Assembly: GCA_963924555.1 (NCBI GenBank)
Contig: OZ004593.1
Location: forward strand, 434,001 to 498,000
DNA from: Crambe crambe
Taxonomy: Eukaryota; Porifera; Demospongiae; Poecilosclerida; Crambeidae
Reading direction: 5' to 3'
DNA length: 64,000 nt
Shown: one piece after another, positions 35,056-45,737 of the stretch
Layout: the number at the start of each line of letters is the position of its first letter
Position numbering within the stretch: the first letter of the stretch is position 1
Translations under genes and position numbers: made by a program
Notes under the pieces: model-generated
What the model saw: the letters and a program-made list of their open reading frames with translations, nothing else
Told to the model about the DNA's origin: nothing
The model's database searches: none

Positions 35056-37859
35056 GGTAAACAGACAGCATCGCAGACAGGACAGGCAGACAGACAAACA
35101 GACAGGCAGGCATAAATAATATACAGAGAGACAGAAGACAGACAGAACTATAAAATGGATGGGCAATATGAATTATCTATGAATTATCGTGACTCCAGTA
35201 CAACAGTTAGTATTGTCATGCAAGTTGCCAGTATAGAAGCTTATGAGAAACCTATGTCAGCTTATTGGTAACTGTATGCATGTCAAGAGGATCTAGCCTG
35301 CAGCTACCATACTGATTAATACAGGGTGAATTTGGACAAGTCGGACCCGAAGGTCCAGCAGGTGACCCCGGACCCAAGGGAATCAGGGGAAGGGTCGGGC
35401 CACCTGGACTTCCTGGAGCACTTGGACAAGCGGTAGGTTTAGCAGTCTACCAGTATAGGAGATTATTACTGTGGTTTAATTTGTTGGGGGCTTAGGGGGC
35501 CGCTGGTGCCGAAGGGAGTGCAGGTTTGCCTGGACTGCAAGGAATCCGAGTGAGTTTAGCTTACGAGTTATACAGTGAACTACTCCATCTAATCAGGACC
35601 CCTGAAATGAGGCCACCCCTGTTATTCAGGACCCCTGAAATGAAGCCACCCCTCTAGTCAGGACACTTCTGCTGGCCCCAAAGGTGGCCAGATAAGAGGG
35701 AGTCCACTGAAATCGTAAATGCTACGATATTTTTCTCCTTTATAAAATTAGGGGCCAAAAGGCTCTTCAGGACCTTCAGGACCACCAGGAATTGCAGGAG
35801 ATTTAGTAAGTTCAGCACAATAATATGAAGTAGTCACTGTAATTATAACCTGTTGATTGCAATATAGGGACGGTTTGGTGAGATTGGGCTGCTTGGGGAT
35901 AAGGGTCCTCCTGGACTGATTGTACGAGTGTTACAATTACTGTATTGAACTGTTATAATTGATCATTCTGTCTCTCTAGGGTCCTGATGGAGATCTTGGT
36001 GAAAATGGATCACCTGGTCCCCCAGGACCTAACGTAAGTGCAGAATGACTGAAATCTTGCACAAGAATATTGCATTCATCCTTATAGGGAGACTTTGGAC
36101 GACCAGGAACACCTGGAGAAGATGGAGCTCCTGGACCCATTGTGAGTCAAGAGTAGATTTAGAAGTTAGCTAAAGCCTATTTGCATTCACCTTGCCCCTT
36201 GATCATTCACTAACTGCTATAACTTTCTCAATTCTTAACCGAATTTCTACATCAACAGAGAGCTGATTATCCACTCTCTCTGCTGGTGTTTGCAATTTGA
36301 AAATAAGAAAGTTATAGTGAATGATGAAGGATGCAAATAGTGTTTTAATGTGCAATGTTATAATGATTATTGCAGGGACTTCCCGGTCCTATTGGCCCAA
36401 GAGGAGCAACTGTAAGATTTTTAAATTTTAGTTCCATAAAGCAGTCATGCATGTCATGTGATTATAGGGTGATTCAGGACGCCCAGGATTACCTGGATTG
36501 AGAGTAAGTTGATACAAAAGGGGATAACCTGATTCTAACTTTCCTTCCCCTCCTGCTGTCATTATTGTGACAATTCTTCAGGGAGATCCAGGACCACCTG
36601 CTATCCAGGCCTCAACTTCCAAAAAATCCTTCTACATCTCTGGAGAAGAAAAGTTTGTGAACTCGGTGAGAGAACTAGTTAAGAGCAATTATACTGGAAA
36701 TTCTGCTACTTGGGCATGTGATAACCATATGGTTTTGAGCTTGCAGTGAATTATCCCTGAGATAGATGGGTTTGACTCACTCCTGAAATAAAAACTTTTC
36801 TACCCTTTTCTGGGCCATAAAGTGTCCACATGCATTGAAAGGTCTTGCTTTGTATGTACTTGTCACAGATGCTTTCCATGGTGGTAGAGATGGACAACAT
36901 GACTCGAACAGTTCAGCTGTTGAAGAGACCAGATGGGACTCGGCAGTTCCCCAGTCGCTCATGTTGTGACTTAACGGAACAGTATCCTAGCAAAGAAAGT
37001 GGTGAGCAGATGCAATCAATTCTTAATTACCAGGGACTGTCCCCCCATAGTGTCATTATGCACTGATCATTTCCCTTTCATGCAGTTAGAATAACTCTTT
37101 TGATCAATAATAATATTTGGACATTTCGCTATTGTTATTATGATCTGAACCATTTCAGGCGTGTACTGGATTGATCCCAACGGTGGACACACTTCGGATG
37201 CATTTAGAGTGAACTGTGACTTCAGTGGAAACAGCTGTGAGACATGCATCGACACAGAGAATAAGGTGAGCTGGTAGTTAGTGTATCGTGATAATTGGAA
37301 CTATGATGACTTCACTTTGCAGCACCTAAAGAGTTTGAGTTCAGTTGATGTTTCATCTGAGTCATACTGGTCACTCTCCAGTTTGTATGGACAGGTATAG
37401 TTATACAAGAGCTTTCTATGTACTCTGATAGTGGTGTCTGCAATCTGGTGATACAGTATCTTTCTTTTCATGCACACAGTTCACTTATGGTATCAGCAAA
37501 GTCCAACTGAAGATGCTACAAATCACCAGTCGTTCAGCTCAACAGAAGCTCACTATCCGTTGTAGAAACATTGCTCTTTCAAACAAACTACCAACCTTCA
37601 AGGGATTCAGCAGAAAAACAGATTTGACACCAACAGTCATGTCAAATGGCTGCAAGGTAGGGAGAGAAGGAGAGAGATGCATTCAATGTTGATCACTCTC
37701 AATGTACAGGAACTAAGTAACTCTGAGGGATCCAGCGTGTACAGCTTCAGCACCAGCAAGCCCATGACACTCCCTGTCATGGACGTCAACTTATGGCTGG
37801 GGAGACAAGAGGGAGAAGTGATTGGACTCGATCTTGGACCTGTCTGCTTCTCACGCTAG
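26829..37859 (+). CDS. Fibrillar collagen C (signal peptide, TSPN/LamG, Gly-X-Y helix, COLFI)
   Basis: Start ATG 26829 gives [20 protein letters not shown], a signal peptide, then an acidic segment. About 27178-27699 encodes a TSPN/LamG-like domain ([20 protein letters not shown]), and a Cys-containing linker lies at about 27822-28029. Collagenous exons run from about 28102 to 36605. The C-propeptide occupies about 36582-37859 with [47 protein letters not shown] and the terminus [12 protein letters not shown]. Both positions that usually hold interchain cysteines (Cys2, Cys3) are replaced by Gln and His, with an extra Cys next to Cys1. The gene from 33868 onward is repeated downstream as a broken copy at 47144-52829. 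Confidence 0.92.
28201..28279. repeat. (TC)n/(CCCT)n tract in collagen C intron
   Basis: About 50 bp of TC units are followed by a few CCCT units. The tract lies upstream of the acceptor TAATTGTAG near 28298 and is likely part of an extended pyrimidine tract. Confidence 0.85.
33931..33958. repeat. (TC)n forming a splice acceptor tract in collagen C
   Basis: About 13 TC units end in TAG, followed directly by the collagen exon GGAGTTTTAGGAAGGG. The microsatellite is the polypyrimidine tract of this acceptor. In the duplicate copy (about 47195-47220) both tract and acceptor are gone. Confidence 0.8.
34944..35110. repeat. (CAGA)n-rich minisatellite in collagen C intron
   Basis: Two blocks of CAGA tetranucleotides are separated by a unit containing TAAACAGACAGCATYGCAGA. 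A contracted version is present in the duplicate at about 48087-48165, so the array changed length after the duplication. Confidence 0.85.
35592..35718. mobile_element. MITE-like repeat (CCTCTAATCAGG family) in collagen C intron
   Basis: Units of CAGGACCCCTGAAATGAGGC and CCACCCCTGTTATT are repeated in tandem. The duplicate at about 48622-48871 shows inverted ends CCCTCTAATC and GATTAGAGGG more clearly and has more internal units. It is related to the repeats at 4889-5001. Confidence 0.6.
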
Positions 37860-38185
37860 CTTCTTCAAACACACTGACAGCATGATTCTATTCTCACTCT
37901 TTCCTTTGAATGTTTGAATGTGAATGTTATGAGTAGATATGTGTAACTACAATCTTTTTTCATTCTGTTTTTTTGACCAACTACACTTGTCTATTTAATA
38001 TTATTACATAGTGCATAGTGTGTGTTTCAAGAATTAACTTCATCATGTGGAAAGATGACAAATATCTGCACAGAACATTCTTTTACTCAGCCTGGTTCTT
38101 TATATACACAGATGTATGATCACATGACATAATATACAGTCATATGATGGTCACATGATCACATGTATGATATACTGTTGTGTGA
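37860..38185. other. Tail-to-tail interval between collagen C and LARGE copy A
   Basis: This contains the 3' ends of two converging genes. Several overlapping TCACATGATCACATG-type palindromes lie at about 38118-38175. The duplicated interval at 52830-53157 is nearly identical. No gene is seen. Confidence 0.6.
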
Positions 38186-40285
38186 TCACCCCTTGTTTTT
38201 GTATTTCTGAACTAAATCTTTTCTAAACTCCTTGAGGACTTCCATGCAGTCCTTGTAACTTTTGCTCTGTCGGAATTTTGTTATGTCGGCTGACGGAGCA
38301 TGGGGCAAGTGGATCATGAATGCCTCAGGCAAGACCACAAAGTCATAGCCTTGGGCAGCCAATTCTGTCACATGGGACACCTTATTCCACCCGAAACCAA
38401 CAAATCTCTCGTCATATCTGGTCACATTCCGATTCACAATGACATAAGGCTCAAAATTCTCTGCCCATTTGACCTTATATGGTCTTTTCGTCTTTCTCCA
38501 GTGTTCAAAGTGTGTGGGGGCATGTCCTTCCCGCCACTCATGATAACGGAAAGTGAGCAGTGTCCCTGCTTCCAGCATGGAGAGGACTTGAGACTTGTTA
38601 GCTGGGAAGTCATTACGATAGCGGAGAGATTCAAAGGCTGGGACGATCAGTGCACGTTTCTCTGCCATTAAGACTCGGAGGGCTTCCTTCATGTACTCAT
38701 AAAGTCCCGCCATTGGCAGGAAATCCATATCACTCAGAAAGATGTATGGTGTCCTGGCATAACCCAGGGCAATGTTCCTCAAGTGGTTGACAGGATAAAA
38801 CCTGCTGCCCTTTGAAACGATGTGGAGGGCCAGCTTCCTGTGATCCCTCAACACGGGAGAGGCTTCTATGTGATTGGTCAGTTCCTTCAAGTCCGCGTCA
38901 GAGGAGTACAGGGCGATGCTGAGGGGTCCCCTCCAGGACAGGCACAATGGTTCCAACATATGCAGTCTGTCCATGGACATCTGTGTCACTAAAGTCACGT
39001 CATTTGGATCACGAGGGTTGTAAGAGTAATCGAGATAGAACGGGTGGATTCTGTGGACCAACTTTGCCTCTTTTCTGAAGTCCGAACAAGGGTCCTCCTC
39101 TTCTTCCTCATCTTTGAGAGAGATGATATTTGAATTTGGTGTGGAAGGACAATCAGTGAAGTGTGTCTTGAATAAGGTGCTGTCGTAATTTTCAAACATG
39201 GTGAATAGATTCTTGAAGCGAGGGGCATGGATGTTCTTCACATCCAGCTTTGCAGCGGAGTTCCAGTGGATGATCTTGAAGTGATGAGCTGACTTGAAGC
39301 AGTACTCACTGAGTGTGTTTTCGCTGAGTTGGATATTCCACACGCAAGGAAGCATGAGCACAATGTCCTTGTCTCTCTTCACCACTGCATTCATCACGTC
39401 CTGATCGGCAAGAGCTACTTTTCTGTGTTCCATCAGTGCCTCTTTCGCTACCAAGTGCCAAGTTGAATTCCAATCCATACTCCTCATAAGCTCAAGATTG
39501 AGCAAGATGACTCCCGTGTTGAACCCACGACCGACAGCAGGCCAGGGCTTGTGTTTCTTCCACATGTTTCCCAAATACCAGTCACTCTGGTTCTCCACCA
39601 GTCCAAGTTGCTTCTTCTTTCTCTTCAAGTGAGTTATAAATCTCCACAGCATGCTGATGTCGGCAGCCAGCATCAGATCTGTGTCCAGAACTATCACTGC
39701 ATCCAAGGAACTTGGTAATATGGTTGCAAGAGTGAGCTTTACAAGACCAAACACTCCTGAATAGTGAGAGTTTGGAATCCATTCCACCATCTCGATGGCA
39801 TGTGATATGGAATAAAAACTGACATTCACAGCTGAGAGATGCCAGGTGCAGAAGATGGTAGAAAGTACTTCTTTGGTGTGGGGATCAGTCAAGAGGTGGA
39901 AATGGAGAGGATTGTGACAATGAAAGAGAATCGATTTGACCACCACAATCAACCTCCTGATAGCCACTGAGCCAGAGACTACCATAGCAACATGAATAAC
40001 ATCACAAACTGGAACATCACTAGAATCGACTTCGAGGAGGTCACTTTTAGCACTTACTATACTCTTTGCATTTTCTTCGTCTGGTCCTCTCCTAAGGTAA
40101 TCCAAATTGAGCTGGTCAGATAACACTTGAAGATTTTGATGGAGTTTGGTGTTCTGTGTTTCCAGTTGTCTTACTTTGAGGAGAAGACTGTAGTTTTTCG
40201 CGATACTGTGTAGCAGGAGGAGGATCAATACCGCTACTACACTCAAAGACACACATAAACTCAGCACTCTCCTCCACCTTCTCAT
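38186..40285 (-). CDS. LARGE: LARGE-type xylosyl/glucuronyltransferase, copy A
   Basis: LARGE enzymes are Golgi type II membrane proteins that add alternating xylose and glucuronic acid to build matriglycan on dystroglycan. This single-exon frame of 699 residues has a short basic cytosolic tail, a membrane anchor at about 7-28, a coiled stem at about 32-60, a GT8-like domain with the DTD metal motif at 201-203 and NTGVILLN at 256-263, and a GT49 domain with DMD at 519-521 in the context FLSDMDFLPM. Both catalytic DxD motifs are intact. Human LARGE1 is 756 residues, so this is about full length. It is convergent with collagen C. The second copy at 53158-55263 differs by about 17 substitutions and two single-residue insertions by eye. 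A sponge gene may predate the LARGE1/LARGE2 split. Confidence 0.93.
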   Translation of the reverse strand: MRRWRRVLSLCVSLSVVAVLILLLLHSIAKNYSLLLKVRQLETQNTKLHQNLQVLSDQLNLDYLRRGPDEENAKSIVSAKSDLLEVDSSDVPVCDVIHVAMVVSGSVAIRRLIVVVKSILFHCHNPLHFHLLTDPHTKEVLSTIFCTWHLSAVNVSFYSISHAIEMVEWIPNSHYSGVFGLVKLTLATILPSSLDAVIVLDTDLMLAADISMLWRFITHLKRKKKQLGLVENQSDWYLGNMWKKHKPWPAVGRGFNTGVILLNLELMRSMDWNSTWHLVAKEALMEHRKVALADQDVMNAVVKRDKDIVLMLPCVWNIQLSENTLSEYCFKSAHHFKIIHWNSAAKLDVKNIHAPRFKNLFTMFENYDSTLFKTHFTDCPSTPNSNIISLKDEEEEEDPCSDFRKEAKLVHRIHPFYLDYSYNPRDPNDVTLVTQMSMDRLHMLEPLCLSWRGPLSIALYSSDADLKELTNHIEASPVLRDHRKLALHIVSKGSRFYPVNHLRNIALGYARTPYIFLSDMDFLPMAGLYEYMKEALRVLMAEKRALIVPAFESLRYRNDFPANKSQVLSMLEAGTLLTFRYHEWREGHAPTHFEHWRKTKRPYKVKWAENFEPYVIVNRNVTRYDERFVGFGWNKVSHVTELAAQGYDFVVLPEAFMIHLPHAPSADITKFRQSKSYKDCMEVLKEFRKDLVQKYKNKG

Positions 40286-40443
40286 CTTGTGGGCGGATCT
40301 AGTATCGAAGATTTATGGTGGGAAAAGGGTCGTTATGCCGAATAGAATAGGTACAGGGTCGTCGCACGCGTTACACATATATAATTGTGTTTTAAAAAAT
40401 GGAAGAAAAAAGTATATAATACAGTTATGTGGTATGTGATGGT

Positions 40444-43400
40444 TCACTTGGGGTGGTTACTGTGTTGCTCTGTGAGGGATTATAGATACAATACATCACA
40501 TGATCATCAACACCATAGGGTGGTTCAAACTTACCTTTCCTGATGCGTGAAGCAACCCCTTTCTGATCGGTGTCCTCTAGGGCTTTGATCAAACTGGACC
40601 AGGTGGGAATGCCACTGGTGTCCATCACCTCGTCTTCCATGTTCAACCACGCAGCAACCATGTCCTCAGGCAAGGTCTGCATCCTCTTCAAGTGTGGATA
40701 CTCCAGCCCCAGTGCAGTGCCCAGGTGTATCAGCTGCTCATTATCAAGGGCTTTCAGGACTTTAGTGACTTTGAAGTGGTTAGCTGTTGATAGGTTATGT
40801 GAAGTGGTTTTTTTGGGAGCATGACCCACAGAAGAAGCTGAGAAAGAAGAGGAGGAGTTTTAAATAATTAAGTTAGATTTGAGTGAGAGAAATTAAACGT
40901 ACCGATGAGTGTGTCTTGACGGAGTGAGGAGAAATCTCGGAAGGAAGTGGGAGTGGAGGTTAGGTCTGAAGGATAAAAACACAACATGAATTATATGATA
41001 CCACATGATGGAAGTTTGCTGGGTTTACCTTTGAGCCAGACCCTGTGCTGGTCAGTTACAGTTCCTCCTTTGTCATTATTCTTGGTACACAGCAACTCAT
41101 CTCCCATCTTGGAGACTGTGGCAGGATGGAGGGGAAGGTCCTTGTGTTGCTCACACAGGAAGGCCACCTCGGGGCTGTCTGGAGTGTAATTCAGCTTCTC
41201 TGTGACGTCGTTAATTGCCTTGATGAAGGTGTCTCGGACCTCTATGCACATTTGAGATAGAGTTTGAGAATAAGACGGTACATCACGAGGGATGTGGAGA
41301 GACACCAGGAAGAAGGAGTCAAGGACATCGTTGATGGTGACCTTCCCCCGATAGCCAGGGATGGAGAAATGGACACTATTTCGAGAGAGATGGAATGGCT
41401 TGCCAGTCGTGGGGATTACCAACTTCCACTTGGTTTTGGTCATCACGTGGCAGATGGTGCCACAGTAGACCCCATGTCTTGGCACACCTCCGGTAAAGTG
41501 GAGGACCATAGGTGGGACCGATTGTGTCTCGCATTCCGGATTGCAGCTGGCCATGGGTAGGACGCATGGCATCAAATACTCCCCCTGACTCACCTCTGAC
41601 ACAATGAACAGCTTCTCAAACAACTTCATCATGTCGGCAGGAGAAAATACACCCTCCACGTACTGGCCTGGGAACTTCTCCAGGCACTCGATGTTGAGGA
41701 TCCCACACTGACTGAACTTCTTCCACTTCCCATCCAGTGCTCTCTGCTTCTTGGGGTTGGTGGTCAGCTCGATGTGGTATGCCACCAACTCGGTCAGCTT
41801 ATCGAGGACGGCCTGAGGCTCTCCAATCACCACACCAGGAAAATCCTCCTCAAAGTAGAAGATAAGCTTAATGTCGTGCAGGTATCTCAAAGCTCCCTTC
41901 AGTGTATCCTTTGTCAAGTGAAAGTGAGCCACATCTTGCAAGATCTCAGACTCCAGAAATGCGATCTGATTGGACTCCTGTACCTTCTGCTTCAGAGTCA
42001 GCTCCACACCATGGTAGTTGACTGGGATGCGAATAATCTTGGCCACGGATCTGTCCATCATCAGCTCTATCAGCACACCAGCTGTTTGGTAGTCGGCTTC
42101 CTTGGGCTTCTTGGCATTGAGGGCAAAGATCAGCTCGTTGAACTGTTGATTGCTGTAGATGACGCTGTCTTCCAGATCAAAGGACTTCACCATCTCTATT
42201 AGCTTCAGATTCTTTTCCTCCCTTGACTCGGTGCATTCGTGCTCCAGATCACGATGAGTGCCCACGAACACGAACCTCACACGTCTGCCCCCTTGGGACT
42301 GTGAGACGATCATTTGCATGCATCGACAGAGGATCTGCTCATTTGTAAGTAACGATCTCACTCCTTCCCCGATAGGCTCCCCCTGGCTGTTGTAGTAGTA
42401 ATTCATGGGACACTCGTCCAGACGTTGGCTGAGGTCGGTCACCAGTATGCCGAGGGAGAGGTTATCGATGAACCTTGGAAGTATTTCCAAGAACTGAGGC
42501 TGCCCACCGCTGTCAGTCACCTCCCCCACAGTCTGGTCTTCAAGGGATTCCACACTAGCTTCGTGTTTGTTGAACTGAACTATCAGATCCTTTTCCACTT
42601 TATCGGTTGGCTCAGAAACCACATATCTGACAACCTTGCACAGTTTCCCTTTGAACTTTAGGAATTTGGACTTGGAGACACCATCCCTGGCTGTTTTCAT
42701 CATCATATGCGAATACTCCTCTTCGCCTATTCTCTTTAATAGTTTCTCATCTACACCAAATCTACTGTGGGATATGGTTCGTACTGGCTTCTTGGCACAG
42801 GCTGTACTGGTACGTATGTCAGGAGGAGGTTCCCCGAGCATGAGAGCAAGGACGTGGCTCTTCCCAGATCCAGCATAACCAAATATCGTCACTCTTAATT
42901 GCGGATATTCAAGGCAGCCTTTCTTCATGGCTTCACTGAAGAGGTCTCGATTCTCAACATCAATGGCAGCTGAGAGAAAGAGTGCAATGATAATAACATA
43001 CATTAGCTCACAAACCTAACTGTTTATCTGCACACATATTTCTCTCCAACTACAGCATAACTGAGTCACATAGACAGAAGGGAATAATTTTTTGGAACAG
43101 AATGCACTTTGTTTGAAGTTGATAGCTCATTGCATTCTAAAGTTATGGCCTGAGACATTATTAATTAATTTCACCTCCTTTTAATTAATTAATTTTCATA
43201 CTAATTAACCTTACTTACGTGTGACATGCGTATTAAATTTAATTCTACATTAATTATATCATCATGTTAAAATTAATTAACCACAACATCACTATTACAT
43301 GACTTCTTTGTACTTTGTATAATTATTATTGTGACTTACCTTCTTTTTCCCCTAAGGCGATAATTTCTTTATCATAGTCATTAATTTCTTGTTTATACTC

Positions 43401-45486
43401 CTGGATCCATCCCTTATTATTTTCCACCTTCCCCTTCAGCCTTTCCCTCTCACTCTCATCAGTGGAGGGGTCATTGATGCTTTTCTGATATCTAGCAATC
43501 TCCTGCACACATGGAATACACACCAGGTATGGACTGGGCCACATGCCACGCCCTCATCACACCACTGCTACACTCATCACTCACCTGTTCCCAGTCCTTT
43601 ATCCCCCACTGATAGTGTGCCTTCCACTGTGAGGAGTGAGAGAGAGAAGGTGAGACAACCATACAACCAACACACAAAGACAGCCATCATGCACCACAAA
43701 AAAAAATCACCACACGCACAGCATGTGAGCTACGGCCTCAAAACTTGGAGAACTTGTAGAGTGAATCATGCTCTATAAGGTCAAGGGGTCTATGATTCAA
43801 TAGACCACGCCCACTTCCCTCGGCACACTTGAGTGGAGATTTGTATGTCAAAAATGGCTTGCAGAAAATTGAGCAGGGGTCTAGCATGCAAGGCATTTTA
43901 GCTGCAGATACCAAACATGGAGGATATATAGAGTGAACTATGATCTTTAAAGCCATGGGGTTCATGAGTCTCTAGGACCCACCCACTTCCCTCGGCTGGG
44001 AAGTATATGTTTACATGCTGAGTCAGCATTTCTTGGCAAAACTGAAGCAGGGGTCCTGCACGGACACTGAATGAGGCACGTCCACCAAACATGGAGGACA
44101 AATTGTCGAGGGACAATGTGTACACTTTCAGCTATAATGGTACAGTAGTAACCAAAGAATTCATGGGCCAACCAAATAAGGAAACTAATTACACAGCATA
44201 GCTAGCTACAAGGTTAAACACAAGCTCACCTCTTTCAATTCCTTGACTCTCTTCTTTATCTACATGCATGGGAAGAGCCACAAACTCAAAAACAATTTAC
44301 TACAACTTGTTCTAGCTAAAACCATAGATATTAGACACGGAACACGATTGGAAACTGCCTACGTCATGTGACGTCACTCCCATTAAGTTAATACATTTCG
44401 CGCATGCTATCCGCGTTGTAACCATAGAAAATTTAGCCCTATTGTCGCAATACATTTTCTGAGGAAGAGAGGTACAGACTTTGTGGGACTAGAGCTACGA
44501 GTACAAGTGTTTTTCTTGCAATTTTATCCTATAGAAGTTTGGAAGGTAAAGTTTCTTACTGGAATAGACTGAAATAAAGAGTGTAATAACTGTTTTTGGT
44601 GTAGGATATGTTGCTAAAGATTTTATAGGCCTACCAATTTGTGGGACTAGAACAGGACTCATATAAATTTAGAAGTCAAGCGTTTGGTATCTTTTAGTAG
44701 TATAATAGTTTATCTATCGGATGATATATGTTATATTGATTCATAGCTGTTAGTTTTTTTTGATTGCAGTGTTAAACTATGGGTTAAATAGTTATTATTA
44801 TTACAGTATTATTTATTTACATTATCATGTTTTATTATCCACTCCATAAAGCTCTCTGCACAAGAATGGGCATCTATAGATGGCTGGAGAGGAAGACTAA
44901 ACTCTTCATCTTTCAAAACTTGAGATACTGAATCTCTCATAGATTTATACTATCTAGCTAGATCTAGTCTCATATTAAATTTTATTATTTTTATAAAAGC
45001 ACAACATGGAAACACTCTAGTCCAGCTAATATTAAGCTACTAAACTAATATTTGCTCTGATATCTTTTGCAGAACTCATTCTTAAGTATTATGTGGTAAC
45101 TATGCATTCATATCTCGCGCCAAAATTTCCCGGCAAACACGGATAGCACGCGCATGGTAGTATTAAGTTTCCAATCCTGTTCCGTGTCTAATATCTATGC
45201 TAAAACCTAGCAAGCAAGACTAGGAGAAAAGCAGCCTTCAAACTGTGTATCCTGAGGCAATGCCCCAAGGGATAGCTAGCTAGCACAAACCATAGCAGCA
45301 ACTTTAACTATCAAGAATTAAGTAGCTAGCTAGTTAGGCTTAGCTGGCCTACAATTTCAAGCTGGCAGCTGCTAATTAAGATTTCATGTGGCGCCGTCCG
45401 ACATCCAGCTGCTTGCAGCTTGACAGGCTGAACATAAACTGGCTAGCATACCCCAGTTTATTAATCTTACTCACCTTGCTTGCCAT
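40444..45486 (-). CDS. Roc-COR-like GTPase with C-terminal Death domain, copy A
   Basis: Small N-terminal exons (MASK at 45486, then IKKRVKELKE, WKAHYQWGIKDWEQ, and EIARYQKSIND to about 43341) encode a Lys/Glu-rich coiled-coil. The large exon (about 42971-41030) has a P-loop GYAGSGKS, a Ras-like G3 DSGGQPQF and G4 THRD, then a region with winged-helix or COR-like character (LRYLHDIKLIFYFEED). A short Ser/Thr-rich exon (about 40966-40903) leads to a Death domain (about 40833-40540: VLKALDNEQLIHLGTALGL). The order GTPase, COR-like, Death matches the C-terminal half of DAPK1-type Roco proteins and suggests NTP-controlled assembly in cell-death or immune signalling. After RIRK a strong donor could remove a 65-bp intron to end in EQHSNHPK; read-through ends at 40425. 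Intron insertions are at 44324-45198. Confidence 0.78.
43736..44110. repeat. Tandem ~180-bp repeat in a GTPase copy A intron
   Basis: Two diverged copies share blocks such as AAACATGGAGGA, TAGAGTGAA and CCACTTCCCTCGGC. The reduced region at about 58740-59040 in the second unit has lost part of the array. Open frames run through both repeats but show no splice-consistent link to the gene. Confidence 0.6.
44324..45198. mobile_element. Non-autonomous TIR element with TSD in GTPase copy A
   Basis: The ends are inverted repeats of about 33 bp with one mismatch, beginning ATAGATATTAGACACGGAAC. Both sides carry GCTAAAACC (44315-44323 and 45199-45207). The equivalent site in the second unit (about 59218) is empty and reads GCTAAACC. 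TSD length of 8-9 bp fits hAT-like or Mutator-like transposition. No transposase is encoded, so it would depend on another element. The insertion postdates the duplication or was lost from the other unit. Confidence 0.8.
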
Positions 45487-45737
45487 GGCACCGAGCTGTT
45501 GCAAGTGTAAGCCTAAAAGGTTCCTTTTACACTGATTTGCAGGTCGGTTGTCACAAAAAAAGGTCGTCAATTTACACGCATGCGTATTGAATTCCATTGG
45601 TTTTGAATTGAGATGAACGCGCATGCGTGGAAATTGACGACCTTTTTTTGTGACAACCGACCTGCAAATCAGTGTATTCAAGGACACACCATGTTTTAAT
45701 AATCAATTATTATTGATGGTTTATGCGCATGCTCAAA
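45487..45737. promoter_or_regulatory. Interval between GTPase copy A and the GH3 remnant, with a MITE
   Basis: This is 251 bp upstream of the GTPase ATG on the minus strand and must contain its 5' UTR and promoter. More than half is the MITE at 45530-45674. In the second unit the equivalent interval (59503-59613) is only about 110 bp and lacks the MITE. Confidence 0.55.
45530..45674. mobile_element. 145-bp MITE with TA target site
   Basis: Arms of about 45 bp are nearly perfect inverted repeats, beginning CACTGATTTGCAGGTCGG. The element is flanked by TA on both sides (45528-45529 and 45675-45676), and the second unit has an empty site at about 59546. A TA duplication and long inverted ends fit a Tc1/mariner-type MITE. 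It lies in the promoter or 5' UTR of GTPase copy A. Confidence 0.8.

Noticed and set aside
34925..35166. Cys/Val/Leu-rich frames with CLSVCLSVC repeats
   Set aside because: Translation of the reverse strand of a CAGA microsatellite; not a gene.
43738..44171. Small minus-strand frames with AEGSG motifs in a GTPase intron
   Set aside because: They belong to a diverged tandem repeat that is partly deleted in the other unit, and they are not joined to the gene by splice sites I can defend.
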